Below are positions 41,909 through 50,887 of a DNA stretch of 64,000 bases, in pieces. The notes under the pieces were generated by a model. The model saw only the letters and a list, made by a program, of their open reading frames with translations. It did no database searches and was not told the DNA's origin. Each line of letters starts with the position of its first letter. The first letter of the stretch is position 1. This DNA is from Ruminococcus sp. (GTDB taxonomy: Bacteria > Bacillota > Clostridia > Oscillospirales > Ruminococcaceae). Both the position numbers and the translations under genes were made by a program. The stretch covers positions 286,930 to 350,929 of the forward strand of contig JAHABC010000001.1 in the NCBI GenBank assembly GCA_018376535.1. Direction: 5' to 3'.

Positions 41909-43630
41909 TTATAATAATATTACTTCGCCAGTCTTATTGATGTTCTTATTTAAAACCTTATCACTAAACGATACAAACTTATAGTTTGGTAACTGTTGAT
42001 AAAATTCATATAGACTTTTACGTTGAACTATCAAATCCTTGTAGGAGTGTAGCTTTTCATTGAAAAGCTCATTTACAGTAAGATAATATACGTCCTCCTC
42101 ATCTACTAGATATCCCATGCTTACTAGATTAAATCCCATATGCAAGAAAATCTTTTGCATATAAGAGTATAGTTTCAAATTATCTTCTTTAGTGCATTCT
42201 TGGTCGGGCATTGTATTTATTATTCGTTGCTGAAAAGTTCCAGCAAGACCTTTTTCCAAATCCATATTAGATGTTGCATCTAAACTATAGATATTTATAT
42301 CCTTTTTAAAGAATATCTTAAGTATATAGGAATTAAAATAACAATATATACTATTTATTATGTTGGTATCCCATTTAGATATACTTCTATTAAAGATTAT
42401 CTTATATAAAGTTTTAAGTTGTATATCGGAGAGTTCTTCACAATAGCAATCGTTGAATATCTTTTCAATCTCAAAGAACTTATTATTCGCCACCTTAACC
42501 TTTTTGGATATAGAAGTCATAGCTTTAAACATATTGAATATATATCCCAATTTAGAAGTATTTTCGTTCTTATTTTCACTTTGTAGGCTATCGCCATTAA
42601 TATTAAGTTCCTTTTCCAATAGAGGAGTAATCTTATCAGAAAACGGTATAAGAGCGAATATCTTATACAGATTGTTTATATTATAGTATAATCTTCCATT
42701 ATAGGTAGTTAGCATATTAGAGATAATCTCTTGATTATCTTCAACTATCTTAGATGAGTTAGTTAGTTTCAGTATCAAGTTACTAAACACATTAGAATAG
42801 CACTCTTTAACAAAGCTATTTATTAATGGATATATATTGTCTTCAAAATTAATATTCAAGTTGGCTCTATGTAGAGTTACCACCTCTTTAGTATCTATAG
42901 ATACCTTATGTACTTGCAAAATATACACAGTATCATTATTAACGCAGAAGTCTATCTGTAAGTTAGTATTGAATATAAGTTTAATATCATCACACAGTCT
43001 ATTAAGATACTTTAGCCGTTTAAAATCCATATTTATAGTATCATCATTTTGAACCAAATATATATTATCATCTGAGTTATAATAGTAAGTATTATAATCC
43101 TGTCTGCGACTATTTATATCGTTGCACTCATCTTTTCCTATGGATATAATCCTTTCACTAGATACTCCTAATGGATTGTATGTATACATAACCCCATAGT
43201 ATTCGGGAGTTATCATCTGTTGAACCATAATATTTATATCTATGTTTTGAGCCATGTTATGACGCTTTATATAAGAAGATATCCTTGGAGAACTCAACGA
43301 ACTGATACATCTATTTATATACATTTCCAAACTATCAATAGATACGTTTAAGAAAGTATCCAACTGTTGACTAAGAATGTCCTCTTTAGGGGTTTGTAAG
43401 TTTAAAGAAAATCTAATAGCATATAGAGTATCATTTTCAAAGTGATTTTCTAATATTTTTATAAGTCTGTTTAACACATCTTTTTTAATGGCATTATTTG
43501 AGCAATCGTTATTGGTGATACATATGTAGTGTGGTGCGTTTATGTTAGACTTCAAAATTTGAGCAAGATTATAAGATTTTTCTCCAGTATTTTTAAAAGA
43601 GTAAACATCATCACAAAATGATACAATCAT
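41909..43630 (-). CDS. PEP synthase / rifampin phosphotransferase-like protein lacking the His domain
   Basis: The protein has 573 residues. The N-terminal half (about 1-260) looks like the ATP-grasp nucleotide domain of PEP-utilising enzymes: FKNTGEKSYNLAQILKS, YAIRFSLNLQTPKED and MVQQMITPEYYGVMYTYNP. The second half ends in YLVDEEDVYYLTVNEL, which resembles the middle domain of rifampin phosphotransferases. The protein stops at KTGEVILL, where the swivelling phospho-His domain should begin, so about 250 residues are missing. Without the His domain the classic phosphotransfer cannot occur in this chain. The C-terminus seems natural because a terminator follows. Function unknown. Confidence 0.65.
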   Translation of the reverse strand: MIVSFCDDVYSFKNTGEKSYNLAQILKSNINAPHYICITNNDCSNNAIKKDVLNRLIKILENHFENDTLYAIRFSLNLQTPKEDILSQQLDTFLNVSIDSLEMYINRCISSLSSPRISSYIKRHNMAQNIDINIMVQQMITPEYYGVMYTYNPLGVSSERIISIGKDECNDINSRRQDYNTYYYNSDDNIYLVQNDDTINMDFKRLKYLNRLCDDIKLIFNTNLQIDFCVNNDTVYILQVHKVSIDTKEVVTLHRANLNINFEDNIYPLINSFVKECYSNVFSNLILKLTNSSKIVEDNQEIISNMLTTYNGRLYYNINNLYKIFALIPFSDKITPLLEKELNINGDSLQSENKNENTSKLGYIFNMFKAMTSISKKVKVANNKFFEIEKIFNDCYCEELSDIQLKTLYKIIFNRSISKWDTNIINSIYCYFNSYILKIFFKKDINIYSLDATSNMDLEKGLAGTFQQRIINTMPDQECTKEDNLKLYSYMQKIFLHMGFNLVSMGYLVDEEDVYYLTVNELFNEKLHSYKDLIVQRKSLYEFYQQLPNYKFVSFSDKVLNKNINKTGEVILL

Positions 43631-43704
43631 AGTAAAAATCTCCTAAATAGTTTCTTTTAATGTTTATACTTAGTAGCAAATTATATAAACAACGTTATAA
43701 GTTA

Positions 43705-43733
43705 AATATACCATAGAATTGTCTAAATGTCAA
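43705..43733 (-). promoter_or_regulatory. Promoter of the PEP-utilising-like gene
   Basis: On the minus strand, TTGACA (43728-43733) and TATATT (43705-43710) have a 17-base spacer. Confidence 0.7.
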
Positions 43734-43750
43734 ATATTTTTGAAGTTTCA

Positions 43751-43786
43751 CAAAAAGAAAGAACCTCTTAATAAGACGTTCTTTCT
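43751..43786 (-). terminator. Intrinsic terminator after rnr
   Basis: A stem of about 14 bp with one mismatch (43756-43769 with 43773-43786) is followed by TTTTTG on the minus strand. Confidence 0.8.
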
Positions 43787-43805
43787 AAAATATATGAATC
43801 GTTAT

Positions 43806-45974
43806 CTATTTTGATAGTTCAAAGTCTATATTTCCACTGTTGACATCGGTTTTAGTGCATATTACAGATACCTTATCACCAGCAGTAAACATTCGTTTAG
43901 TGAACTCCCCAATTATAGAGAACATACCATCACTTTCGTATACATCTTCTGGTAGAGTGTTTATGTGTACTAGACCTTCTACAGTATTAGGAAGTTCCAC
44001 ATAGAAACCGAAATCTGTAACGCTAGTTATAATAGCGTCGAAAGTTTCGCCAACGTGAGATTTCATATATTCAGCCTTATAGCAATCCTCACAAGAGCGT
44101 TCGACGTTCATGGCAACTAGTTCCATCTTAGACGACTGTTCCGAAGCATTTTGAACGAAACTTTCATATCTTTTGGTGATATACTTTTGGTCGTACCCTT
44201 GAACCACATCGGATAGTATTCTATGGATAGCTAAGTCGGGATATCTACGAATAGGAGAAGTAAAGTGAGCATAATCTTTAAGAGCAAGTCCGAAGTGTCC
44301 TATAGGAGTTTTATCGTACTTAGCTTTTGCCATGGAACGTAATACTATGTTGTTAATAAGTTCAAACTTATCCGTACCCTTAGCAGATTTGAGTATCTCT
44401 GCCATATGGCTAGGTTTTATCTCCGAAAATTGTGGATACTCTACGTTCAACTTTAATAGACATTCTTTCAATCTATCGACCTTTTCAATAGGAGGTACTT
44501 CGTGAACTCTATACACAAAAGGAATATTCATCTTTCCAGCAAGGTTTGCCGACGATTGATTGGCTAACAACATAAACTCTTCAATAATCATTTCGGATTT
44601 ACCTCTAGTACGAGGTTTTACGTCTACGCAGATATCATTGTCATCTATGATTAACTTACTTTCCGACGTTTCTATTTCAGGGCAACCTCTGTTTTTCTTA
44701 TTAGCGATTAATATATCGGCTAGTTCGTCCATTATGAATATGTTATCATACACTTCATGATATTTTTGCTTTATCTCATCAGTAGCAGAACCGTCCAATA
44801 TTTGATTTACTTCCGAATACACTCCTTTAACCCTAGAACGTATCACGCTTTTATCAAACTTATAAGATTTCAATTCGCCACTATTAGATATCTCCATAGT
44901 TGCTGAGAATGTAAGTCTATCCTCATTAGGATTTAAAGAACATATTCCATTAGATAGCTCTTTAGGTAACATAGGAACTACTCTGTTAGCGTAGTATACG
45001 CTAGTACCTCTGTTAAGAGCCTCTTTATCCAGTTCGGATAGTGGTGTTACATAGTGCGAAACGTCTGCAATATGAACTCCTAAGGTATAGCCGTCCTTGT
45101 GTTTGGATATAGATATAGCATCGTCTAAATCTTTAGAGTCGGCACTATCGATAGTAAATATAGGAATGTTTCTAAAATCTTGTCGATTGTTATAGTCATA
45201 AGGTTGTATTCCTTTATGACTGATATTCTTAGCCTCATCTAATACGGCGTTAGGGAATGTAGGATTTACTCCATTATCCACCAATATCGACATAGCACAA
45301 GAGGACGCTCTTTCAGAAGTTCCAAAGTTGTAGACTATTCTAACTACATGGTCTATGTGTTTTTTACCTCTGCTGTATATTTCAGCTAGAACCTTATCGC
45401 CGTCCTTGAACTCCACACTTGACGCTTTAGATATACATATATGATTTTTAGAAAAACTATCGGATAAGAAGTAGTATTCACCATCGACAAACTCAATCTT
45501 ACCAGTTAGTTGAGCGTTATTCTCTTTAATTATGGATACTATTTCACCCTCTGGAGAACCACTCCTAGATGGAATATAGTTTGCTAAGACTATATCTCCA
45601 GGTAAAGCTCCCATTAGATACTTCCCTGGAACGAATATTTCCTCATCTATATCCAACCTTTGAATAAATCCGAAAGTTCTGTTTAGACGCTTTACTTCAC
45701 AAGAGAAGTAACCCAATCTAGCAGTTAAGACTATGCCTTTTTTCTTTTCCATAATCAAGCCATCTTGAAGGAGTTCTTCCAATGCGATATAGAACTTATC
45801 TTTACCATCTCTATCGGCTTTGCATTTAGATGCCAACTCTTTTTTTGGAATAGGTTTCTTGCCATTTTTATTCAAAAACACTAATATTTTATTCTTAAAG
45901 TTTCTAATAGATGCCTTCTTGTTAGGTGTACTTTTCTTTGAACTATTAGATTTACTGTCTTTCTTTTTAGCCAT
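43806..45974 (-). CDS. rnr: Ribonuclease R
   Basis: This processive 3'-5' exoribonuclease degrades structured RNA and acts in trans-translation. The 722 residues begin with a Lys/Ser/Asn-rich stretch, then winged-helix and cold-shock domains. The RNB core has FTIDSADSKDLDDAISI with the catalytic Asp cluster. HFTSPIRRYPDLAIHR and a C-terminal S1 domain (GETFDAIITSVTDFGFYVEL) follow. The usual basic tail after S1 is absent. The start at 45974 follows AAAGGAGG by 8 bases; an upstream 14-codon extension is rejected. Confidence 0.95.
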   Translation of the reverse strand: MAKKKDSKSNSSKKSTPNKKASIRNFKNKILVFLNKNGKKPIPKKELASKCKADRDGKDKFYIALEELLQDGLIMEKKKGIVLTARLGYFSCEVKRLNRTFGFIQRLDIDEEIFVPGKYLMGALPGDIVLANYIPSRSGSPEGEIVSIIKENNAQLTGKIEFVDGEYYFLSDSFSKNHICISKASSVEFKDGDKVLAEIYSRGKKHIDHVVRIVYNFGTSERASSCAMSILVDNGVNPTFPNAVLDEAKNISHKGIQPYDYNNRQDFRNIPIFTIDSADSKDLDDAISISKHKDGYTLGVHIADVSHYVTPLSELDKEALNRGTSVYYANRVVPMLPKELSNGICSLNPNEDRLTFSATMEISNSGELKSYKFDKSVIRSRVKGVYSEVNQILDGSATDEIKQKYHEVYDNIFIMDELADILIANKKNRGCPEIETSESKLIIDDNDICVDVKPRTRGKSEMIIEEFMLLANQSSANLAGKMNIPFVYRVHEVPPIEKVDRLKECLLKLNVEYPQFSEIKPSHMAEILKSAKGTDKFELINNIVLRSMAKAKYDKTPIGHFGLALKDYAHFTSPIRRYPDLAIHRILSDVVQGYDQKYITKRYESFVQNASEQSSKMELVAMNVERSCEDCYKAEYMKSHVGETFDAIITSVTDFGFYVELPNTVEGLVHINTLPEDVYESDGMFSIIGEFTKRMFTAGDKVSVICTKTDVNSGNIDFELSK

Positions 45975-46093
45975 TGAATATCCTCCTTTGTAGTAATCAA
46001 TAGTAGTAATGGACACTATTAATCATTGATATATATTGTATCACAACTTAGAGCATATATTTAAGATTTTTTTGTAAAAAGTACATTAAAAGT

Positions 46094-46131
46094 TAGAAAA
46101 AACAGCGGATAGTTACATACACAATCCGCTG
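46094..46131 (-). terminator. Intrinsic terminator after spoVS
   Basis: An 8-bp stem CAGCGGAT/ATCCGCTG is followed by T6 on the minus strand, 37 bases after the spoVS stop. Confidence 0.8.
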
Positions 46132-46167
46132 AATTCTGCATTTTAAATTTTAAATATATGCTATCTA

Positions 46168-46428
46168 CTATCTTTGTTCGCAGATAAGTTTAATAGCAGT
46201 TCTTTCTTCGCCATCTATAGTTATGTTAGTAAATGCAGGAATACAGATTAGGTTTACACCGATAGGTGCAAGATATCCTCTAGCGATAGCAATAGCCTTT
46301 ACAGCTTGATTAGCAGCACCAGCACCAACAGCTTGTACTTCAACAGCTTCCTTTTCTCTGATAACACCAGCGATTGCACCTGCTACGGAATTTGGTGTTG
46401 AATGTGATGAAACTTTTAAAATTTCCAT
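46168..46428 (-). CDS. spoVS: Stage V sporulation protein S
   Basis: The protein has 86 residues and matches SpoVS along its length: MEILKVSSHSTPNSVAGAIA, VQAVGAGAANQAVKAIAIAR, GVNLICIPAFTNI. In Bacillus SpoVS affects spore coat assembly and septation. Homologues also occur in non-sporulating species, so it does not prove sporulation. It has an RBS and its own promoter. It lies downstream of ymdB, a pairing common in Firmicutes. Confidence 0.95.
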   Translation of the reverse strand: MEILKVSSHSTPNSVAGAIAGVIREKEAVEVQAVGAGAANQAVKAIAIARGYLAPIGVNLICIPAFTNITIDGEERTAIKLICEQR

Positions 46429-46488
46429 TGTTTAAAATCCTCCCAAGAATGTGATTTGCTAAAAACACTAAATTAAGTTTGTAACCTT

Positions 46489-46517
46489 ATTATACAACAT
46501 TTATTTTAAAAAATCAA
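46489..46517 (-). promoter_or_regulatory. Promoter of spoVS
   Basis: On the minus strand, TTGATT (46512-46517) and TATAAT (46489-46494) have a 17-base spacer. Confidence 0.75.
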
Positions 46518-46600
46518 GAGTTTTATGTGTTAAATTTATTGAATTAGAAAAAAATATCAATATAGATAAAAAATCAACTTAATTTGTACTATTAATAGAA

Positions 46601-47368
46601 CTACTTTATAAGAATTCTATTTATACTATGAGCAATTCCAGTTTTTTCATCAAAAGATACTACTACTCCACACATAATACAAGGGCTTTCTGCTTCTGTG
46701 AACTGTACAGGCATATGAAATCTAAACCTATCTATAGCTGGTTTAATCTTAACGCCTAATATAGAGCGTTCTGCACCAGTCATACCGACATCGGTAATGT
46801 ATGCAGTATGATTATCAATAATAGTTTCATCGGCAGTAGGAACATGAGTATGAGTTCCCAATACAGCAGTAACCTTTTTAGCTAGATAGTATCCCATAGC
46901 TTGTTTTTCAGCCGTAGCCTCAGCGTGAAAGTCAACGAATATGTTAGGAGTATCTATAGTTTCCAATATACTATCTATGGTAGTAAATGGATTGTCTAAA
47001 GCGTCCATAAACGCAGTACCCATTAAGTTTATGACACAATAAGAAAATCTTCCACAATCAAAGACTTCCACGCCCTTGCCGATGCAACCGTTTGGATAGT
47101 TTGCAGGTCTAAGAAGATTAAACTTATCAGAAAACAATTCCAAGCAATCTTTACGTCTAAAAGCGTGATTTCCTGTAGTGATTACATCTGCACCAGCCGA
47201 CATCAATGCCTTATATGACATATTATGTATACCGTTTCCTTGTGCAGAGTTTTCACCATTAACTATAGTAATATCTATTTTATGTTGATGTTTAACTTGA
47301 GGTAATCTATTACGAAGAAATTCGCAACCATTTTTACCAACGACATCACCAATAAAAAGTAAGTTCAT
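46601..47368 (-). CDS. ymdB: YmdB-family metallophosphoesterase (TIGR00282)
   Basis: This calcineurin-like phosphodiesterase has 255 residues. The metal motifs are FIGDVVGKNG, NGENSAQGNG, GADVITTGNHAF and VDFHAEATAEKQA, with GTHTHVPTADE near the end. In Bacillus YmdB hydrolyses 2',3'-cyclic nucleotides and influences biofilm and motility decisions. The length is normal. It is followed by spoVS, as in many relatives. The rny gene that often precedes it is not adjacent. Confidence 0.93.
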   Translation of the reverse strand: MNLLFIGDVVGKNGCEFLRNRLPQVKHQHKIDITIVNGENSAQGNGIHNMSYKALMSAGADVITTGNHAFRRKDCLELFSDKFNLLRPANYPNGCIGKGVEVFDCGRFSYCVINLMGTAFMDALDNPFTTIDSILETIDTPNIFVDFHAEATAEKQAMGYYLAKKVTAVLGTHTHVPTADETIIDNHTAYITDVGMTGAERSILGVKIKPAIDRFRFHMPVQFTEAESPCIMCGVVVSFDEKTGIAHSINRILIK

Positions 47369-47384
47369 AAAAGTAGCCTCTTTC

Positions 47385-47419
47385 TAAAATTAAAGGAGCG
47401 AGTAGAGTAATCTCGCTCC
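47385..47419 (-). terminator. Intrinsic terminator after GH5
   Basis: An 8-bp stem GGAGCGAG/CTCGCTCC is followed by TTTAATTTT on the minus strand. Confidence 0.75.
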
Positions 47420-47444
47420 ATATAAGATTATATTTTCTATAAGA

Positions 47445-49967
47445 TTAAAAATCTACTAAACCTAATAGATACTTCTTAAGTTGTAGTAAATCGTTAGATT
47501 TTACGTCCTTATCGCCGTTAATATCAGCATTATCCTTAACGATATCGGACTCTTCAGCTAAACCTAATAGATACTTCTTAAGTAGTAGTAAGTCGTTAGA
47601 TTTAACTTGACCATCACCGTTTACATCGCCAAGAAGAACGTCGCCACTAGGTTGTGCAGATGTAGTAGTTCCAGTAGGTTCAGCAGATGTAGTAGTTCCA
47701 GTAGGCTCAGCAGATGTAGTAGTTCCAGTAGGCTCAACAGATGTAGTAGTTCCAGTAGGCTCAACAGATGTAGTAGTATCAGTAGGGTCACCAGATACAG
47801 TAGTTACTGTAGTTACATCGCTAGGAGCTTTAACAGATACATAAGCCTTATCTAAAGTAGGATATTGGTCTTTAGTCATAGTATTCCATTCGCCGTCTTC
47901 ACCAACGTATCCACCGTAGAAGTACATAACTTGAATACTAGAAGTATCTGCACTAGCTGGAATTTCAATAAAGCCATCATGGATAACATTTTCATATTTG
48001 CTATCAGTTTGACTAATAGTGCCGTTGCCATTTTCATCGGTATTGAAACAAATGTATACAGTATCTTGAACCCAAGCACCCTTGCCATCGTTAGCACTGT
48101 TATCCCAATAGCCGATAGCACCAGTACCACTAGAACTTGGAGTACCAGTAACATCAATCTTAACATACTTAAAGTTTTCGGTAACTATGTAAGTAGTATC
48201 CTTATCAGTTTTTATATCAGTAGGAATCCAACTATCTTCAGTACCAGAAGTAGTAGTTACAGTAGGTTCAGTAACATCAGGTTCAGAGGTAGTAGTTACA
48301 GTAGGTTCAGTAACATCAGGTTCAGAGGTAGTAGTATCAGTAGGAACTCCAGGGATATAAGCCTTAGTTAAAGTAGGATATTGAGATTTAGTCATAGTAG
48401 TCCATTTATCGCCGTCCATGTAGCCACCGTAGAAGTACATAACTTGGATACTAGAAGTATCAACACCGTCTGGAAGTTCTATGTAACCATCATGAAGAAT
48501 TTCCTCATAGTTATTAGGTTCATCAGTAGGATTTCCACTGCTATCAGTATTAGGAACGTCTGGATTATCCCAAGTTTGACTAATAGTAACGTTGCCATTT
48601 TCATCGGTATTGAAACAAATGTATACAGTATCTTGAACCCAAGCACCTTCGCCATTGTTAGCATTGTTATCCCAATAGCCGATAGCACCACTACCACTAC
48701 CAGAAATGTCACAAGTAGCTTCTAACTTTATCTTTTTAGCACCGTTAGTATTAACTGCTACTATGCCCTTGTCATCGGTAGTAATTTCAGTTTCAATCCA
48801 AGTAATTTCAGGTGGAGTATAAGATGAGTTATTTATATCGATATACATTTTACCGATTTCACTATCGAAGAAAGTTAATTCTTTTCTATCGAAGTACTTC
48901 ATATCGCCACTGTTACCAGAGTCCCAAAGAATACCCATCATGCCATCATAAGATTTAGAGTATGTAGCTACAGACTTCAAGAACTTCTTAATAGATGCAT
49001 CATCTTTATTATCTTCAGTTAGAACGCCGTACTCACCTATGATTACTGGAACTCCATTAGAAGTATATTTAGACTTTAACTTTTCAAAGTTATTTACCAT
49101 AGTAGCGACTTCCAAATCCGAACCCCAAGTAGTATCGTAACCCCAAGTAGAAGTTTTATCTGCTACGCAGAAAGTACTTGGATAGTAATAGTGTACAGAT
49201 ACGGCTTGCATATTAGATGGGTCTGTAGGCATAGAGAAAGTATCTTTACAAGCACTGTCAAGGTTAGCCTCTGGAGAAGATATTAATAGAAGTCTATCTT
49301 GATTGTTGCCACTGCTCTTACGGAAGATATCCACAAAGTCTTGATTTAACTTCATAAGATTATCTACACTAATAGATGGTTCGTTGTTACTTTCAAAGAC
49401 TAGTTTATTGTCATAATCTTTAAAGTAGTCGGCAACTTGAGTCCAAATAGAAGTATATTTAGCCTCAACGTTAGTGAAATCACTGTCAGCAGTACCGAGC
49501 CAGTTCTTACCACCAGTACTTAGATTACAGTCGTCCCAGTGCATATCAACGATAGCGTACATACTTTCTTCTTGACACCAATCGACGATTTGTTTAACTC
49601 TAGCGAGGAAATCCTCGTCGACATTGTAGTCGCTATCTGTAAATTGATACCAAGTTACAGGTATTCTAACAGTTTCAAAACCGTAGTCGCTTATTTTAGA
49701 AATCATTGCCTTAGTGGTAGTAGGATTTCCCCAAGCGTTTTCAAAGTTACTTACAGTAAGTGGATTTAACCAAGTAACACTTTGAGCATCTAAAGTATTA
49801 CCCAAGTTCCAACCAGAACCCATATCATTTACTATATCTATAGCAGACTTTTCAGAAACTGCCTCAACCTGAGTAGTATCTAAAACGTCATTAGATACCA
49901 AAGTACCACACATAGCAAGAGATAAAACTCCAGCAGTTATAAAAGATAAAGTCTTTTTAGCTTCCAT
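47445..49967 (-). CDS. GH5 endoglucanase with two tandem accessory modules and dockerin
   Basis: This secreted cellulosomal enzyme has 840 residues. A signal peptide is followed by a GH5 domain (about 40-375) with GSGWNLGNTLDA, the acid/base Glu in VFESNNEPS and the nucleophile Glu in PVIIGEYGVL. Two near-identical beta-rich modules follow (about 391-541 and 580-713; AIGYWDN, GAWVQDTVYICFNTDENGN and SSIQVMYFYGGY in both). A Thr-rich repeat linker (TTTSVEPTG/TTTSAEPTG) and a type I dockerin (about 777-840) end the protein. The start is ATG 49967 after AGGAGG; a TTG three codons earlier is rejected. The substrate is probably cellulose or another beta-glucan. Confidence 0.93.
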   Translation of the reverse strand: MEAKKTLSFITAGVLSLAMCGTLVSNDVLDTTQVEAVSEKSAIDIVNDMGSGWNLGNTLDAQSVTWLNPLTVSNFENAWGNPTTTKAMISKISDYGFETVRIPVTWYQFTDSDYNVDEDFLARVKQIVDWCQEESMYAIVDMHWDDCNLSTGGKNWLGTADSDFTNVEAKYTSIWTQVADYFKDYDNKLVFESNNEPSISVDNLMKLNQDFVDIFRKSSGNNQDRLLLISSPEANLDSACKDTFSMPTDPSNMQAVSVHYYYPSTFCVADKTSTWGYDTTWGSDLEVATMVNNFEKLKSKYTSNGVPVIIGEYGVLTEDNKDDASIKKFLKSVATYSKSYDGMMGILWDSGNSGDMKYFDRKELTFFDSEIGKMYIDINNSSYTPPEITWIETEITTDDKGIVAVNTNGAKKIKLEATCDISGSGSGAIGYWDNNANNGEGAWVQDTVYICFNTDENGNVTISQTWDNPDVPNTDSSGNPTDEPNNYEEILHDGYIELPDGVDTSSIQVMYFYGGYMDGDKWTTMTKSQYPTLTKAYIPGVPTDTTTSEPDVTEPTVTTTSEPDVTEPTVTTTSGTEDSWIPTDIKTDKDTTYIVTENFKYVKIDVTGTPSSSGTGAIGYWDNSANDGKGAWVQDTVYICFNTDENGNGTISQTDSKYENVIHDGFIEIPASADTSSIQVMYFYGGYVGEDGEWNTMTKDQYPTLDKAYVSVKAPSDVTTVTTVSGDPTDTTTSVEPTGTTTSVEPTGTTTSAEPTGTTTSAEPTGTTTSAQPSGDVLLGDVNGDGQVKSNDLLLLKKYLLGLAEESDIVKDNADINGDKDVKSNDLLQLKKYLLGLVDF

Positions 49968-49987
49968 TTTTAACAACCTCCTAAAAA

Positions 49988-49997
49988 AAACGTTTTC
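49988..49997. promoter_or_regulatory. Putative LacI-type operator before GH5 (AAACGTTTTC)
   Basis: On the coding strand, TGAAAACGTTTT is close to a CcpA/LacI-type operator. It lies directly upstream of the GH5 ribosome binding site, as in the GH44 leader. Confidence 0.5.
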
Positions 49998-50044
49998 AAA
50001 AAAAGTATAAACAATAATCCGTTAGGTTAATAATAACATATATT

Positions 50045-50073
50045 TTTATATAATGCAAGATATTTTTATTCAA
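50045..50073 (-). promoter_or_regulatory. Promoter of GH5
   Basis: On the minus strand, TTGAAT (50068-50073) and TATAAA (50045-50050) have a 17-base spacer. The operator-like element lies downstream of it, inside the leader. Confidence 0.65.
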
Positions 50074-50133
50074 AACGTTATGATTTGTAGGGAGTTACCA
50101 ATTAAAACACAATAAATTTGTACACAATGTATA

Positions 50134-50169
50134 ATAAAAACTCTACTTATCTTTTGGATAAGTAGAGTT
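50134..50169 (-). terminator. Intrinsic terminator after the free dockerin gene
   Basis: A perfect 13-bp stem (50139-50151 with 50157-50169) is followed by TTTTTATT on the minus strand. Confidence 0.85.
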
Positions 50170-50200
50170 CTTTGCTAATATAGTTAAAAATTATAAACTA

Positions 50201-50635
50201 TTAGAATTCGCTTAGACCTAGTAGATATTTCTTTAATAGAAGTAGGTCGTTAGCCTTAACTTCGCCATCACCAGTAACATCAGCGTTAGCCATGTTGATA
50301 TCCTTAGCTTCAACGAAGCCCATTAAGTACTTCTTTAATAGAAGTAGGTCGTTAGACTTAACGTTACCATCACCAGTAACGTCACCAGTTATGCCCTTTT
50401 CACCAGTGCAACCACCGATATCTGGCTTATCACTTTCACCAGGTTTAACTGGGTTCTCACTATCACCAGGTTTAACTGGGTCCTTACTATCACCAGGTTT
50501 AACAATATCACTTGTACCAGGAGTGTTACTTGAACCAATGCTATCGCCTAGTTCAGCTGAAACAGCATATGTAGCAATACCAGATAACATAACTAATGAG
50601 CAAACGCCAGCCATGATTTTCTTAAAAGATTTCAT
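50201..50635 (-). CDS. Secreted stand-alone dockerin protein
   Basis: The protein has 144 residues. A signal peptide (1-27) is followed by a short linker of PGDS-x2-PVK-type repeats (about 36-72). A type I dockerin (about 80-144) has two calcium loops: GDVTGDGNVKSNDLLLLKKY and ADVTGDGEVKANDLLLLKKY. No catalytic or binding module is present. The dockerin closely resembles those of the flanking GH5 and GH26 enzymes, so it probably competes for the same cohesins. Its purpose is unknown. Confidence 0.85.
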   Translation of the reverse strand: MKSFKKIMAGVCSLVMLSGIATYAVSAELGDSIGSSNTPGTSDIVKPGDSKDPVKPGDSENPVKPGESDKPDIGGCTGEKGITGDVTGDGNVKSNDLLLLKKYLMGFVEAKDINMANADVTGDGEVKANDLLLLKKYLLGLSEF

Positions 50636-50733
50636 TTAATATTCCGCCTTTCAAATAAAATAGTATTTTTTAACAATATATGTTATAAGTCAAGATAGCT
50701 AGGCTACAAGTAGCCAATCTCTTAACACATTAT

Positions 50734-50762
50734 ATTGTAAACCAAAACCGATAAAAAGTCAA
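50734..50762 (-). promoter_or_regulatory. Promoter of the free dockerin gene
   Basis: On the minus strand, TTGACT (50757-50762) and TACAAT (50734-50739) have a 17-base spacer. The leader also holds a small GGCTA/TAGCC hairpin at 50702-50714. Confidence 0.75.
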
Positions 50763-50887
50763 TATGATTTTTAAATAATTTTGGTTGGAAATACTTACAA
50801 AAATTACTTTATAACTTTACTTTAAATTGTATAAAGTGTACTTAAAACCCAAAACCGCAAGATTTATTTAACATTAAATGTAAAATT

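Noticed and set aside
47640..47790. Short direct repeats in the GH5 linker
   Set aside because: They encode TTTSxEPTG protein linker repeats, not a CRISPR array; no CRISPR or cas genes are seen in the window.
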